Shown here: piece after piece, positions 8,454 through 17,041 of the stretch
Layout of the letters: each line of letters starts with the position of its first letter
How positions within the stretch are numbered: position 1 is the stretch's first letter
Assembly: GCA_046233135.1 (NCBI GenBank)
Contig: JBJXHN010000002.1
Coordinates: forward strand, 558,001 to 622,000
Length of the DNA: 64,000 nt
From: JBJXHN01 sp046233135
GTDB taxonomy: Bacteria > Pseudomonadota > Alphaproteobacteria > Rhodospirillales > Rhodospirillaceae
Direction: 5' to 3'
Made by a program: the position numbers and the translations under genes
Notes under the pieces: generated by a model
What the model was told of the DNA's origin: nothing
Database searches by the model: none
The model's input: only the letters and a program-made list of their open reading frames with translations

Positions 8454-9653
8454 TCAGGATTGGGGATTACGGGCGGTGATGACCAGCGCCGCGCCGGTCA
8501 GGGCGCAGCCCGCGCCGAAGAGGTAGACCGCCGCGTAGCCGAATTGTCCGGCGATGGCGCCGGCGACCGGCCCCGAGACGCCATAGGCGATGTCGAGGAA
8601 CGCGACGAATGCGCCCATGGCGCTGCCGCGATTGGCCGGCGGCACGCGCTTCAGCGCCTCTACGCCGAGCGCGGGAAAGACCAGGGCGCAGCCGAGACCC
8701 GTGACCAGCGCGCCGGCGAGCGCCACGCTCTCATTGGGCGCCAGCCAGATCAGCTCCTGGCCGGCAGCCTCGATCACCAGCGACCACAGCGCGACACGGT
8801 AGCCGCTCACGCGGTCGGGCAGCGTCCCGAGAACGACGCGCACGAAGATGAAGCCGGCACCGAAGGCCGTCATGACCAGACCGGCATTGTCCCAGTGACG
8901 CGCCGCGAAATAGAGCGAGGCGAAGGCTGTCAGCCCGGACAGGCCGACACCCTGCAGCATCAGGCCGAGCCCCTCGCGCCAGATCTGTCCGATCACTTTG
9001 TAGAAGGACAGTCGCGGCCCGGCCGGCGTGGCATAGGAGATCTCGCGAGCCGCGATCGCGGCCGCGACGAGCGGCGCTACGATACAGGCGGCGATCGGCA
9101 CTTCGAGGCCGTAGCCCTGATAGAGCAGCATGCCGATCGGGGCACCGATGGCGAGCGCCGCGAACATGGCGATGCCGGTCCAGGACATCGACATGCCGGC
9201 GCGCTTGGACCCGACCGAGGCGATCGACCACGACACGCAGCCCGTGACAAACTGGCTCTCGCCGAGACCCGCAGCCAGCCGGCCCACCACGATGATCGCC
9301 AAGCTGACCGTGGGCGACAGGCCGGGCATCGCCGCGACGAGATAGAGCAGGCCAGCGAGCGCGCTAACCGCCGCGCCCTGCACCGCCGACCGCTTGCCGC
9401 CATGCTGATCGGTCAGGCGGCCGGCATAGCCGCGCGTCAGCACGGTTACCAGGAACTGGATGCCGATCACCAGACCGACGACCAGTGCGCTGAAGCCGAG
9501 CTTGTCGTGGACGAAGAGCGGTATCACCGGCAGCGGCAGGCCGACGGCGAGATAGCCGCAGAAGAGCGCCGCAATGATGCCTGGCGCGGGGCGAGAGAGA
9601 AATTGCGGCTCGGCATCGGAACGGCGCGCGCCATTGATGGCAGGTGCTGACAT
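8454..9653 (-). CDS. MFS transporter, YhhS/arabinose-efflux-like
   Basis: 399 residues with about 12 hydrophobic helices, the usual size for a major facilitator. It has an early glycine-rich first helix (IIAALFCGYLAVGLPLPVIP), the cytoplasmic loop 2-3 motif GRLTDQHGGKR (GxLaDrxGrk type) and a central loop near residue 200. The start is placed at 9653 because GGAGG precedes it by seven bases. It resembles the YhhS/YfcJ efflux permease group. It sits between the amidohydrolase and SDR genes in one operon and would be expected to move the pathway substrate or product. Confidence 0.85.
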   Translation of the reverse strand: MSAPAINGARRSDAEPQFLSRPAPGIIAALFCGYLAVGLPLPVIPLFVHDKLGFSALVVGLVIGIQFLVTVLTRGYAGRLTDQHGGKRSAVQGAAVSALAGLLYLVAAMPGLSPTVSLAIIVVGRLAAGLGESQFVTGCVSWSIASVGSKRAGMSMSWTGIAMFAALAIGAPIGMLLYQGYGLEVPIAACIVAPLVAAAIAAREISYATPAGPRLSFYKVIGQIWREGLGLMLQGVGLSGLTAFASLYFAARHWDNAGLVMTAFGAGFIFVRVVLGTLPDRVSGYRVALWSLVIEAAGQELIWLAPNESVALAGALVTGLGCALVFPALGVEALKRVPPANRGSAMGAFVAFLDIAYGVSGPVAGAIAGQFGYAAVYLFGAGCALTGAALVITARNPQS

Positions 9654-9724
9654 GACAGCCTCCATGCGATGAATGTTGCGGATCAAGGACGCCGCCCCCT
9701 GAGCGAGGCGGCATCCGCGAGGCT

Positions 9725-11071
9725 TCAGACGGCCGCCTTCGAGCGGGTGCGCAGCCCCGCCGGCCGGTAGCCGCTAGCCTCGAGCAGATGGTCGCGCGAT
9801 GCGTTCACCTCGGCACGGAGCTTCGGCAGGTCGACACCGATCAGCTTGCCGGCACGCTTGCGGATCGCGCCCGCCACCATGACCGTATCGACATTCGCCC
9901 GCTCGACCGCCTGGACGATCGTCCCGACCGCATCCGTGACGGGGAAAACAGCGATATCGTCGGTGCGCACCATGATGATGTCCGCCTGACGGCCCAGCGC
10001 CAGCACGCCGATCTGATCCTCAAGGCCCGCGGCGCGAGCGCCGTTGACCGTGGCGGCCTTGAGCACCGCCTCGACCGAGATCGGCGCCGGGACATCCTGC
10101 TCGCCGCGGAAGCGGCGATAGCGCATGGCCGAGCGCTGCTGCCCGAAGAGCGCATGCATTTCGCCGAACAGGTCGCTGCCGAAGGCGGTATCGAGGTCGA
10201 TGCCGAGCGCGGGCGTCAGGCCATGGTCGATTGCCTGCTGCCAGGCGAAGCCCTCATCATCGAAGCCGAACAGCGCGTCGGAGCGTGGATTGACCGTCAC
10301 ATTCACGCCGGCGGCGGCGAGACGCTTCCAGGTCTCTTCGGGCACCCGCGTGCAGTGGTTGAAGATATTATGCGGGCCGAGCAGGCCCGGCTCGTCAAAC
10401 TCCGGCCCAAGCTTGGCCAGGTCGCCGATGAATTCGCTGAGGATGCGCATGTCGAGCGCGCGCGCCGCCCGCCACCAGTCGATGTTGAACTGGCCGAACA
10501 GGCCGACCCGCACCAGTTTGTCGCCCTGATTCCAATTGTCGGCCAGACGCTTGAGGTCGCCGGGGATGTGAGCGGACGAGGCCTGCTTGTCCATCGCGGC
10601 GCCGACCATATGCAGTGCCCGGATGCCGCTCTCATCGAGCGCGTCCAGCGCCTTGTCGGTGTGCTCTGGGCTGCGCGAGGAATGGCAGGCGTCGATGACG
10701 GTTGTGATGCCAGCATCGAGGCAGGCCAGCGCCGTCAGCTTCGAGCTGAGATACATGTCGAGCGGACGGTAGTGCGCGCCGAGCTTCTCGGCAACGACGT
10801 CGATATAGGCGAAGAGATCATCGACGTCCGGCATCATCCGGCGCATCACGCCTAGCCACATGTGATGGTGCGCGTCGACCAGTCCAGGCATGACGATGCA
10901 GCCAGAGGCGTCGATCACGTCGGCATCCGCGACGGAGAGGTCCGCCCCGATTGCGGCGATCCGTCCGCCTTTGACCAGCACGTCGCCGACCGGCGGCGCC
11001 GGCAGGCACTTGTCCATCGTGATGATCGTGCCGCCCTTGAAAAGCGTGCGGGAATTGCTGTGCGTGCTCAT
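9725..11071 (-). CDS. Metal-dependent amidohydrolase (ATZ/TRZ-like)
   Basis: A 448-residue protein of the amidohydrolase superfamily, subgroup of cytosine deaminase, atrazine chlorohydrolase and 5-methylthioadenosine deaminases. Metal-site motifs are visible in order: DAHHHMW (HxH after the first beta strand), a His in NHCTRVPEE, and GIDLDTAFGSD with the late Asp. It starts with the small beta-sandwich domain (LFKGGTIITMD) and ends with the matching second half (GRQADIIMVRTDD). It is likely cytosolic and deaminates or dechlorinates a ring compound; specificity is unknown. It is first gene of the operon divergent from the LysR gene at 11202. Confidence 0.88.
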   Translation of the reverse strand: MSTHSNSRTLFKGGTIITMDKCLPAPPVGDVLVKGGRIAAIGADLSVADADVIDASGCIVMPGLVDAHHHMWLGVMRRMMPDVDDLFAYIDVVAEKLGAHYRPLDMYLSSKLTALACLDAGITTVIDACHSSRSPEHTDKALDALDESGIRALHMVGAAMDKQASSAHIPGDLKRLADNWNQGDKLVRVGLFGQFNIDWWRAARALDMRILSEFIGDLAKLGPEFDEPGLLGPHNIFNHCTRVPEETWKRLAAAGVNVTVNPRSDALFGFDDEGFAWQQAIDHGLTPALGIDLDTAFGSDLFGEMHALFGQQRSAMRYRRFRGEQDVPAPISVEAVLKAATVNGARAAGLEDQIGVLALGRQADIIMVRTDDIAVFPVTDAVGTIVQAVERANVDTVMVAGAIRKRAGKLIGVDLPKLRAEVNASRDHLLEASGYRPAGLRTRSKAAV

Positions 11072-11201
11072 GTCCAGTCCTTTCGTTCAGGGGCTTGGAT
11101 GCCTCGCGTCTGATATCGCGCGTCTTGGTTCTTGAATTAAGTGCGATTGTGTCAGATCATTCCTGACTGGAAATCAGGCTGGAGTATGAGCAAACCTTCG
11201 T
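11072..11201. promoter_or_regulatory. Divergent amidohydrolase/LysR control region
   Basis: A 130-base intergenic region. CCTGACTGGAAATCAGG at 11162-11178 is a dyad (CCTGA-N7-TCAGG) that also fits the T-N11-A LysR-box pattern. It lies 24 bases before the lysR start, a typical autoregulatory position. This is inferred only from pattern and position. Confidence 0.5.
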
Positions 11202-12113
11202 ATGGCGTTCGATGGAAGAATCCTGTCCGGGGTGAGCGTGCTGGCGGCCGTGGTCGAGGGCGGCAGCTTCGTGAAGGCCGCCGAACTGATCGGCATCACC
11301 GATTCCGGTGTCAGTCGCTCGATAGGCAGGTTGGAGGCAAGGCTCGGCGTCCGCCTGCTGGATCGCACCACCCGCTCGGTCACGCTGACCGATGAAGGCC
11401 GCCGCTTCTACGAGGAAACCAAGCCGCATCTCGACGCCATCGAGGATGCTGCGGTGGCGGCTTCAGGCGCGGCCTCGGCTGTCCGAGGTCGCCTGCGGGT
11501 CGATATCGATCCCTTCTTCCTGCCACTGGTGCTCGCGGGGCGGCTCGGGACTTTTTGCGAACGCTACCCCGATCTGACCGTGGAGTTCGTGACCCGCGAG
11601 CATATCGGCGACCTCGTCGCCGATGGCATCGATCTGGCAATCCGGTTCGGGCAACCGCGCGGCGCGACGCTCATTTCCCGCAAGCTGATCGAGGCGCCGA
11701 TCCTCACCGTGGCGGCGCCCGCCTATCTCGATCGGCACGGAGCCCCGGCACATCCCTCGGAGCTGATCTGGCATCGCTGCCTGCAGTTCCTCGATCCTGC
11801 TTCGGGAAAACCGTTCGGATGGGAATTCATCAGAGGCGCGGAGAGCCTAGAGGTGCCGACCACGGGGCCGCTGACCTTCACCGACCCCAAGTCTATGCTG
11901 GCGGAGTGCCTGGCGGGAACCGGCATCGCCCAGGTGATCGGCTGGGGCGTCGGCTCGCGTCTGGCGGCCGGTGAGTTGATCGACCTGTTTCCCGACTGGC
12001 ATGGCGAGCGTTTTCCGCTCTTCGCCTACCACCCCTCCCGCCAGCATCCGCCGGCTAAGGTGCGCGCGTTCATCGATTTTTGCGAGGGCGTTGCTCGGGC
12101 GGTCCAAGACTGA
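11202..12113 (+). CDS. LysR-family transcriptional regulator
   Basis: A 303-residue LTTR with its HTH at residues 18-40 (FVKAAELIGITDSGVSRSIG), the RLEARLGVRLLDRTTRSVTL wing that follows, and a periplasmic-binding-like effector domain from about residue 90. It is divergent from the amidohydrolase-MFS-SDR operon, which is its probable target. It is a paralogue of the regulator at 4607, as the island repeats the 'LysR facing an SDR-containing operon' design. Confidence 0.9.
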   Translation: MAFDGRILSGVSVLAAVVEGGSFVKAAELIGITDSGVSRSIGRLEARLGVRLLDRTTRSVTLTDEGRRFYEETKPHLDAIEDAAVAASGAASAVRGRLRVDIDPFFLPLVLAGRLGTFCERYPDLTVEFVTREHIGDLVADGIDLAIRFGQPRGATLISRKLIEAPILTVAAPAYLDRHGAPAHPSELIWHRCLQFLDPASGKPFGWEFIRGAESLEVPTTGPLTFTDPKSMLAECLAGTGIAQVIGWGVGSRLAAGELIDLFPDWHGERFPLFAYHPSRQHPPAKVRAFIDFCEGVARAVQD

Positions 12114-12204
12114 AACGTTGCTCGGCCAAAAAACGGGAGTGACACTCCGATTTTGATCCCATATGGAAGTGGGAGTATCGCTCTCATTTTGTGTAGGATC
12201 ATCG

Positions 12205-12276
12205 ATGGCTGACGAAAAGCTCATGCGCAGCGCGGTGCGGGCCTATCAGGACGCGCTCAACCGCCGCGATGTGTAA
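12205..12276 (+). pseudogene. NTF2/SnoaL-like gene truncated after 23 codons
   Basis: ATG at 12205 opens MADEKLMRSAVRAYQDALNR, the first helix typical of SnoaL/NTF2-like small enzymes (helix then 'AxxLNxRD'). The frame stops at a TAA at 12274-12276, precisely where the integrase-bearing segment begins. The rest of the fold is absent. The join marks a recombination boundary. Confidence 0.55.
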
Positions 12277-12295
12277 GGTGTCACTACAGCCTAGA

Positions 12296-13458
12296 TCACT
12301 CCTGCCTCATGTGGCGGCGTTGATGCTCATACTCTGCCTTGTTGTAGACACCACGCGTGGACCGGCCGTCCTCATGCGCCAAGCACTTCTCGACCCAGTC
12401 ACTGTTGAAGCCGAGCTCATTCAACAAGGTCGAACCGGTGCGATCGAAGATCGTGAACAGTGAAGGGTTCGAGTGGCAGCCCCTTCTTTTTCGCCCTAAC
12501 GACGACTGCGGTCGTGATCCGGTTGAACGTCGCCCGCGACATCGGCGCGTCAGCGTCATATCGCGACGGAAGGACGTAGCGCGAATTGCCTGCGCAGGTC
12601 TTCAGCGCGATGAAGATGTTGATGGCCTGTTGTGACAGGTAGACGTTGTGCGCCTTCGACCGCTTCATTCTTTCCTTGGGTATCGACCAGACCGCGTTCT
12701 CGAAATCGACCTCGTCCCAAGTGGCGTCCCGGAGCTCGCTCTTCCCGACCATCGTCAGGAGGAAGAGCTTCATTCCCAGCCGTATGGTCGGCCGCGTCGG
12801 CACGTGCTCGAGTTGACCGAGCATGACGCGGATCTCCGCGGGTGATAGCGACCGATCCTTTGGCACGAACGTCGCAATGGACGCGGTCCAACCTCGTCCG
12901 CCGGGTTGGCGACCTTCTCACCATGCAAGATCGCGAATCCAAAGATCAGTTTCACGATATCGCGCACACGGACGGCGGTAGCTGGAGCGCCGCGATCCTT
13001 CACCTTCCCACAAATCCATACGCAGATCGTCGGGCGTGATCTCCGTCAAGAGCCTGTTTCGGAATGTCGGCAGGATATCGCGCTCGTAGATGGAGCGCCG
13101 CATAGCTCGCGTGCTGTCGGCCATACGGGACTCTTGGAACCACTTCTCACCAAACTCACCAAAACCGTTTCGCCTCCTTCAAGCGACGCTTGTCATGCTG
13201 CTTTTCTTGGGCAGGGGACCGTCCCTCTGAAATGGCCCGCTTCGCATCGATCAGCTTCTCGCGAGCCCTGGCAAGTGAAAGGCCGTCAGGGCCGTATCGG
13301 CCAAACGTCAGTGTCTCGCGCCGTCCGTTGAATCGGTAGCCGTACCGGAACACGATCGCCCCGGACGGCTGGACCACGACGTACATACCGTCACGGTCAT
13401 TCACCTTGTGCAATTTCTTCTGTACTTTCAGCGCTTTAATCGCTGTGTCCGTGAGCAT
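12296..13458 (-). pseudogene. Tyrosine-type phage/island integrase, multiply frameshifted
   Basis: The start at 13458 has a GGAGG site and encodes an Arm-DNA-binding N-terminal domain (DUF4102-like; GYRFNGRRETLTFGRYGPDG). The core-binding segment then appears in another frame (IVKLIFGFAILHGEKVANPA). The catalytic domain is in a third frame, with the KAHNVYLSQQAINIF beta strand and a damaged HDLRR box. The terminal ELGFNSDWVEKCLAHED, ahead of the expected catalytic Tyr region, is in a fourth frame and ends at 12296. At least three frameshifts separate parts of a ~390-residue integrase of the P4/guaA-island type. It cannot be functional as read. It lies between the island genes and the 3' end of guaA, as expected for the recombinase that brought the island. 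Confidence 0.85.
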
Positions 13459-13572
13459 GGAGGCCTCCGAATCTGTCCAAAAACAGCAGAGAGGCACCAT
13501 ATATACCGGCAGGCCAAATGGGGTGGTTGAAAGCCAATTTCATTTGCTCTTCCAACACTTTAGGGCCAAAAA

Positions 13573-13659
13573 CTATACCGTCAGAAGCTCTCTTGGCCAT
13601 GACGGTATAGCGCAATCTCTGACCGAACAAGTTCTCCCACACCGTCCACTATACCGTCA
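13573..13659. repeat. Three copies of the 11-bp site CTATACCGTCA
   Basis: CTATACCGTCA occurs at 13573-13583 and 13649-13659 on the plus strand and at 13600-13610 on the minus strand. All lie just upstream of the integrase start in an AT-richer stretch. This is the layout of arm-type integrase binding sites or of an excisionase/repressor operator. The rest of 13459-13774 contains no gene. Confidence 0.65.
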
Positions 13660-13774
13660 TATCGGAGCACTATCCCTCGATAGACAGCGATAGACGATGA
13701 CAGATTTTTCGTCGTTATTCAGACAGTTAAATCGCACCTTGGCGTACAATTGGATAGTGCCGGACGGGCAAAAA

Positions 13775-15328
13775 TCATTCCCATTCGATGGTCCCGGGCG
13801 GCTTGCTGGTGATGTCGTAGACCACCCGGTTCACGCCGCGCACCTCGTTGATGATGCGGTTGCTCACCCGGCCCAGGAAGGCGTGGTCGAAGGGATAGTA
13901 ATCCGCCGTCATGCCGTCCGTGCTGGTCACCGCACGCAGGGCCAGAACCTGTTCATAGCTGCGCTGATCGCCCATTACGCCCACCGTGCGCACCGGCAGC
14001 AGAACGGCGAAGGCCTGCCAGATGGCGTCGTACAGGCCCGCGTTGCGGATCTCTTCCAGATAGATCGCATCGGCCTTGCGCAGGGTGTCCAGCAACTCGC
14101 GGGTTAGGGGCTGGCCGGGCACGCGGATGGCCAGGCCCGGCCCCGGGAAGGGATGGCGGCCGACCATGGTTTCCGGCAGGCCCAGTTCCCGCCCCAGCTC
14201 CCGCACCTCGTCCTTGAACAGCTCGCGCAGGGGTTCCACCAGCGCCATGTTCATGCGCTCGGGCAGGCCGCCCACGTTGTGGTGAGACTTGATGGTCACG
14301 CTCGGGCCGCCGGCGAAGGACACGCTTTCGATCACGTCCGGATACAGCGTTCCCTGGGCCAGGAAATCCGCTCCGCCCACCTTCTTCGCCTCTTCCTCGA
14401 ACACGTCGATGAAGGTGGCGCCGATGGTCTTGCGCTTCACTTCCGGGTCCGTCTCGTCGGCCAGCTTGCCCAGGAACAGGTCGCTGGCATCCCGGTGCAC
14501 CAGGTGGATGTTGAAGCGGTCGCGGAACACCCGCACCACTTCGTCCGCCTCGCCCTGGCGCATCATGCCGTGGTCCACCAGAACGCAGACCAGCTGATCG
14601 CCGATGGCCTCGTGCACCAGGGCCGCCACCACCGAGCTGTCCACGCCGCCCGACAGGCCGCAGATCACCCGGCCGCTGCCCACCTGCGCGCGCACCCGGG
14701 CGATGGCCTGTTCCTTGAACGCTGCCATGGTCCAGTCGCCGCCACAGCCGCAGACCCGGTGGGTGAAGTTGTTCAGAAGCTGGGCGCCGTGCGGGGTGTG
14801 CACCACCTCGGGATGGAACTGCACGCCGTAGAAGCGCCGCGCGTCATCGGCCACGGCGGCAAACGGGGCGCCTTCGCTGATACCCACCACTCGGAAGCCC
14901 TCGGGCAGCACTTCGACCCGATCGCCGTGGCTCATCCACACCTGTTCCCGCGCGCCCTTGTCCCAGACGCCGTCGAAAAGCACGCAGCTGTCGGTGACGT
15001 CGACGAAGGCCCGGCCGAATTCCCAATGGTCGGACAGCGCCACCTGGCCGCCCAGCTGCTGCACCATGGTCTGCTGGCCGTAGCAGATGCCCAGCACCGG
15101 CAGGCCCAGGGTGAACACCGCGTCGGGCGCCCGGGGGGTGTCTTCGGCAACCACCGAGGCCGGACCGCCCGACAGGATGATGCCGGCGGGGTCATAGGCG
15201 CGGATGGTCTCTTCGGTGACCTTGTTGAAAGGGTGGATTTCGCTGTAGACGCCGCTTTCGCGCACCCGGCGCGCAATCAGCTGGGTGACCTGGGACCCGA
15301 AATCGATGATGAGAATACGGTCGCTCAT
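13775..15328 (-). CDS. guaA: GMP synthase (glutamine-hydrolysing)
   Basis: 517 residues converting XMP, glutamine and ATP to GMP. The N-terminal class I amidotransferase carries the nucleophile motif GICYGQQ (Cys near residue 82) and the His-Glu pair in FHPEV. The ATP-pyrophosphatase domain has the SGGVDSS loop near 220. The C-terminal dimerisation domain ends RVVYDITSKPPGTIEWE, the invariant GuaA end. The start at 15328 gives MSDRILIIDFG, matching homologues. The 3' end abuts the integrase remnant; islands of this integrase type commonly insert at the guaA 3' end, and here the coding end is intact. Confidence 0.97.
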   Translation of the reverse strand: MSDRILIIDFGSQVTQLIARRVRESGVYSEIHPFNKVTEETIRAYDPAGIILSGGPASVVAEDTPRAPDAVFTLGLPVLGICYGQQTMVQQLGGQVALSDHWEFGRAFVDVTDSCVLFDGVWDKGAREQVWMSHGDRVEVLPEGFRVVGISEGAPFAAVADDARRFYGVQFHPEVVHTPHGAQLLNNFTHRVCGCGGDWTMAAFKEQAIARVRAQVGSGRVICGLSGGVDSSVVAALVHEAIGDQLVCVLVDHGMMRQGEADEVVRVFRDRFNIHLVHRDASDLFLGKLADETDPEVKRKTIGATFIDVFEEEAKKVGGADFLAQGTLYPDVIESVSFAGGPSVTIKSHHNVGGLPERMNMALVEPLRELFKDEVRELGRELGLPETMVGRHPFPGPGLAIRVPGQPLTRELLDTLRKADAIYLEEIRNAGLYDAIWQAFAVLLPVRTVGVMGDQRSYEQVLALRAVTSTDGMTADYYPFDHAFLGRVSNRIINEVRGVNRVVYDITSKPPGTIEWE

Positions 15329-15422
15329 GGCGGCGATCCTGCCCCTTCTGATGCAATGGTCGACGGAGGAGCACGGGACAATACGCCAACCCCGCCTCCG
15401 CTTCCAGCCTTTGCACGCACGA

Positions 15423-15462
15423 TGAAAACCAAACACCCCCGGGGATTTCTCCCCGGGGGTGT
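15423..15462 (-). terminator. Terminator of icd
   Basis: A perfect 13-bp stem (15433-15445 with 15450-15462) and 4-base loop. Read on the minus strand it is followed by TTTGGTTTTC. It lies 34 bases past the icd stop. Confidence 0.9.
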
Positions 15463-15496
15463 GCCGGCATCGGACTGCGGAAGCCGTAAGCGATCC

Positions 15497-16714
15497 TTAC
15501 AGCTTCATTTCCTTCTGCAGGGCTTCGTCCAGCGCGCTCAGGAACTGGTTGGTGGTCAGCCAGGGCTGATCCGGGCCGATCAGGATGGCCAGATCCTTGG
15601 TCATCTTGCCGGCTTCCACCGTTTCCACACAGACCTTTTCCAGCGCTTCGGCGAACTGCACCACATCGGGGGTGCCGTCGAACTCGCCACGGTACTTCAG
15701 GCCGCGAGTCCAGGCGAAGATGGAGGCGATGGGGTTGGTCGAGGTTTCCTTGCCCTGCTGGTGCAGGCGGTAGTGACGGGTGACCGTGCCGTGGGCGGCT
15801 TCGGCTTCCACCGTGTCGCCATCGGGGGTCATCAGCACCGAGGTCATCAGGCCCAGCGAGCCGAAGCCCTGCGCCACGGTGTCGGACTGGACGTCGCCGT
15901 CGTAGTTCTTGCAGGCCCAGACGAAACCGCCGCTCCACTTCATGGCGCAGGCGACCATATCATCGATCAGGCGGTGTTCGTAGGTGATGCCCTTGGCGGC
16001 GAACTTGTCCTTGAATTCGGTCTGGTAGACCTCTTCGAACAGATCCTTGAAGCGGCCGTCGTAGGCTTTCATGATCGTGTTCTTGGTGGACAGGTACACC
16101 GGCCAGCCCCGGTTCAGGCCGTAGTTCATGCAGGCCCGGGCGAAACCGATGATGGATTCATCCAGGTTGTACATGGACATGGCCACGCCCGACGAAGGGA
16201 ACTTGAACACTTCGTGTTCGATCGGTTCGCCGCCGTCTTCGGGCTTGAAGGTGATGGTCAGGGTGCCGGCGCCGGGCACCTTGAAGTCCGTGGCGCGGTA
16301 CTGATCCCCAAAGGCATGGCGGCCGATGACGATCGGCTGGGTCCAGCCGGGAACGTAGCGGGGCACGTTCTTGCAGATGATCGGCTCGCGGAAGACGGTG
16401 CCGCCCAGGATGTTGCGGATGGTGCCGTTCGGCGACTTCCACATCTTCTTGAGCTTGAATTCCTCGACGCGGGCTTCGTCGGGCGTGATGGTCGCGCACT
16501 TGACGCCCACACCATGCTTCTTGATGGCGTTCGCGGCATCGATGGTGATCTGGTCGTCCGTCTGGTCGCGCTTTTCCATGCCCAGGTCGAAATAGACCAG
16601 GTCCACATCCAGGTAAGGCAGGATGAGCTTGTCCTTGATGAAGCTCCAGATGATGCGGGTCATCTCGTCGCCGTCGAGTTCGACGACGGGGTTTTTGACC
16701 TTAATCTTGGCCAT
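15497..16714 (-). CDS. icd: Isocitrate dehydrogenase, NADP-dependent
   Basis: 405 residues catalysing isocitrate to 2-oxoglutarate plus CO2 in the TCA cycle. The sequence is of the eukaryote-like (type II) NADP-IDH class common in alphaproteobacteria. It has the opening KNPVVELDGDEMTRIIW, the substrate loop KSPNGTIRNILGGTVFREPI with the isocitrate-binding Ser and Arg, and GTVTRHYR with the NADP 2'-phosphate-contacting region. The start at 16714 (MAKIKVKNP) fits homologues. The gene is monocistronic, with its own terminator. Confidence 0.96.
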   Translation of the reverse strand: MAKIKVKNPVVELDGDEMTRIIWSFIKDKLILPYLDVDLVYFDLGMEKRDQTDDQITIDAANAIKKHGVGVKCATITPDEARVEEFKLKKMWKSPNGTIRNILGGTVFREPIICKNVPRYVPGWTQPIVIGRHAFGDQYRATDFKVPGAGTLTITFKPEDGGEPIEHEVFKFPSSGVAMSMYNLDESIIGFARACMNYGLNRGWPVYLSTKNTIMKAYDGRFKDLFEEVYQTEFKDKFAAKGITYEHRLIDDMVACAMKWSGGFVWACKNYDGDVQSDTVAQGFGSLGLMTSVLMTPDGDTVEAEAAHGTVTRHYRLHQQGKETSTNPIASIFAWTRGLKYRGEFDGTPDVVQFAEALEKVCVETVEAGKMTKDLAILIGPDQPWLTTNQFLSALDEALQKEMKL

Positions 16715-17041
16715 AGGTGGTTTCCCCCGGGATGGTTGAACGATCGCGGCGTCCGCCGGGGTGTGCCCCGGAATCGACCCCGGAGACACCCCGGATCGAT
16801 AAGACAGCCCCAAAGAATGGGAGAGCGGCACCGGAATGGCGCCGGAACGGACGGCGGCACATTACCATCGCCGCGCCCGAACGCAAGCGACAGCTGTTCG
16901 GAAGATGCGTTTCCCCGTCTTGCGACGAATTGTCATTGCGCGGTTTCGGGCCTACATCATAGGGCTTGAACCTCTCTCATCCGGCCGGTCCCCCCGTATC
17001 CGCCGGGCCGGATCCTCCAGGAATATAAGGACCGCAGTGCA
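16715..17041. promoter_or_regulatory. Divergent icd/pepA promoter region
   Basis: 327 bases between divergent icd and pepA starts. No operator was recognised. A short AT-richer stretch near 16950-16975 and an AGGAATATAAGGACC ribosome-site region just before pepA are the only features seen. Confidence 0.35.

Noticed and set aside
3080..12300. Insertion-sequence ends (GAGGTGTCTCACTTAAC near 3089 and AAGGTGTCACTACAG near 12275)
   Set aside because: The similarity is short and there is no transposase frame. I cannot tell an IS end from chance without a database.
13573..13659. CRISPR array
   Set aside because: Only three 11-bp units, one inverted, with unequal spacing and no cas genes. No CRISPR-like repeat-spacer pattern occurs elsewhere in the window either.
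14153..16969. A 938-codon open frame on the plus strand across guaA and icd
   Set aside because: It is antisense to two unmistakable genes; the His/Gly/Ala-rich composition is what the complementary strand of GC-rich coding DNA produces.
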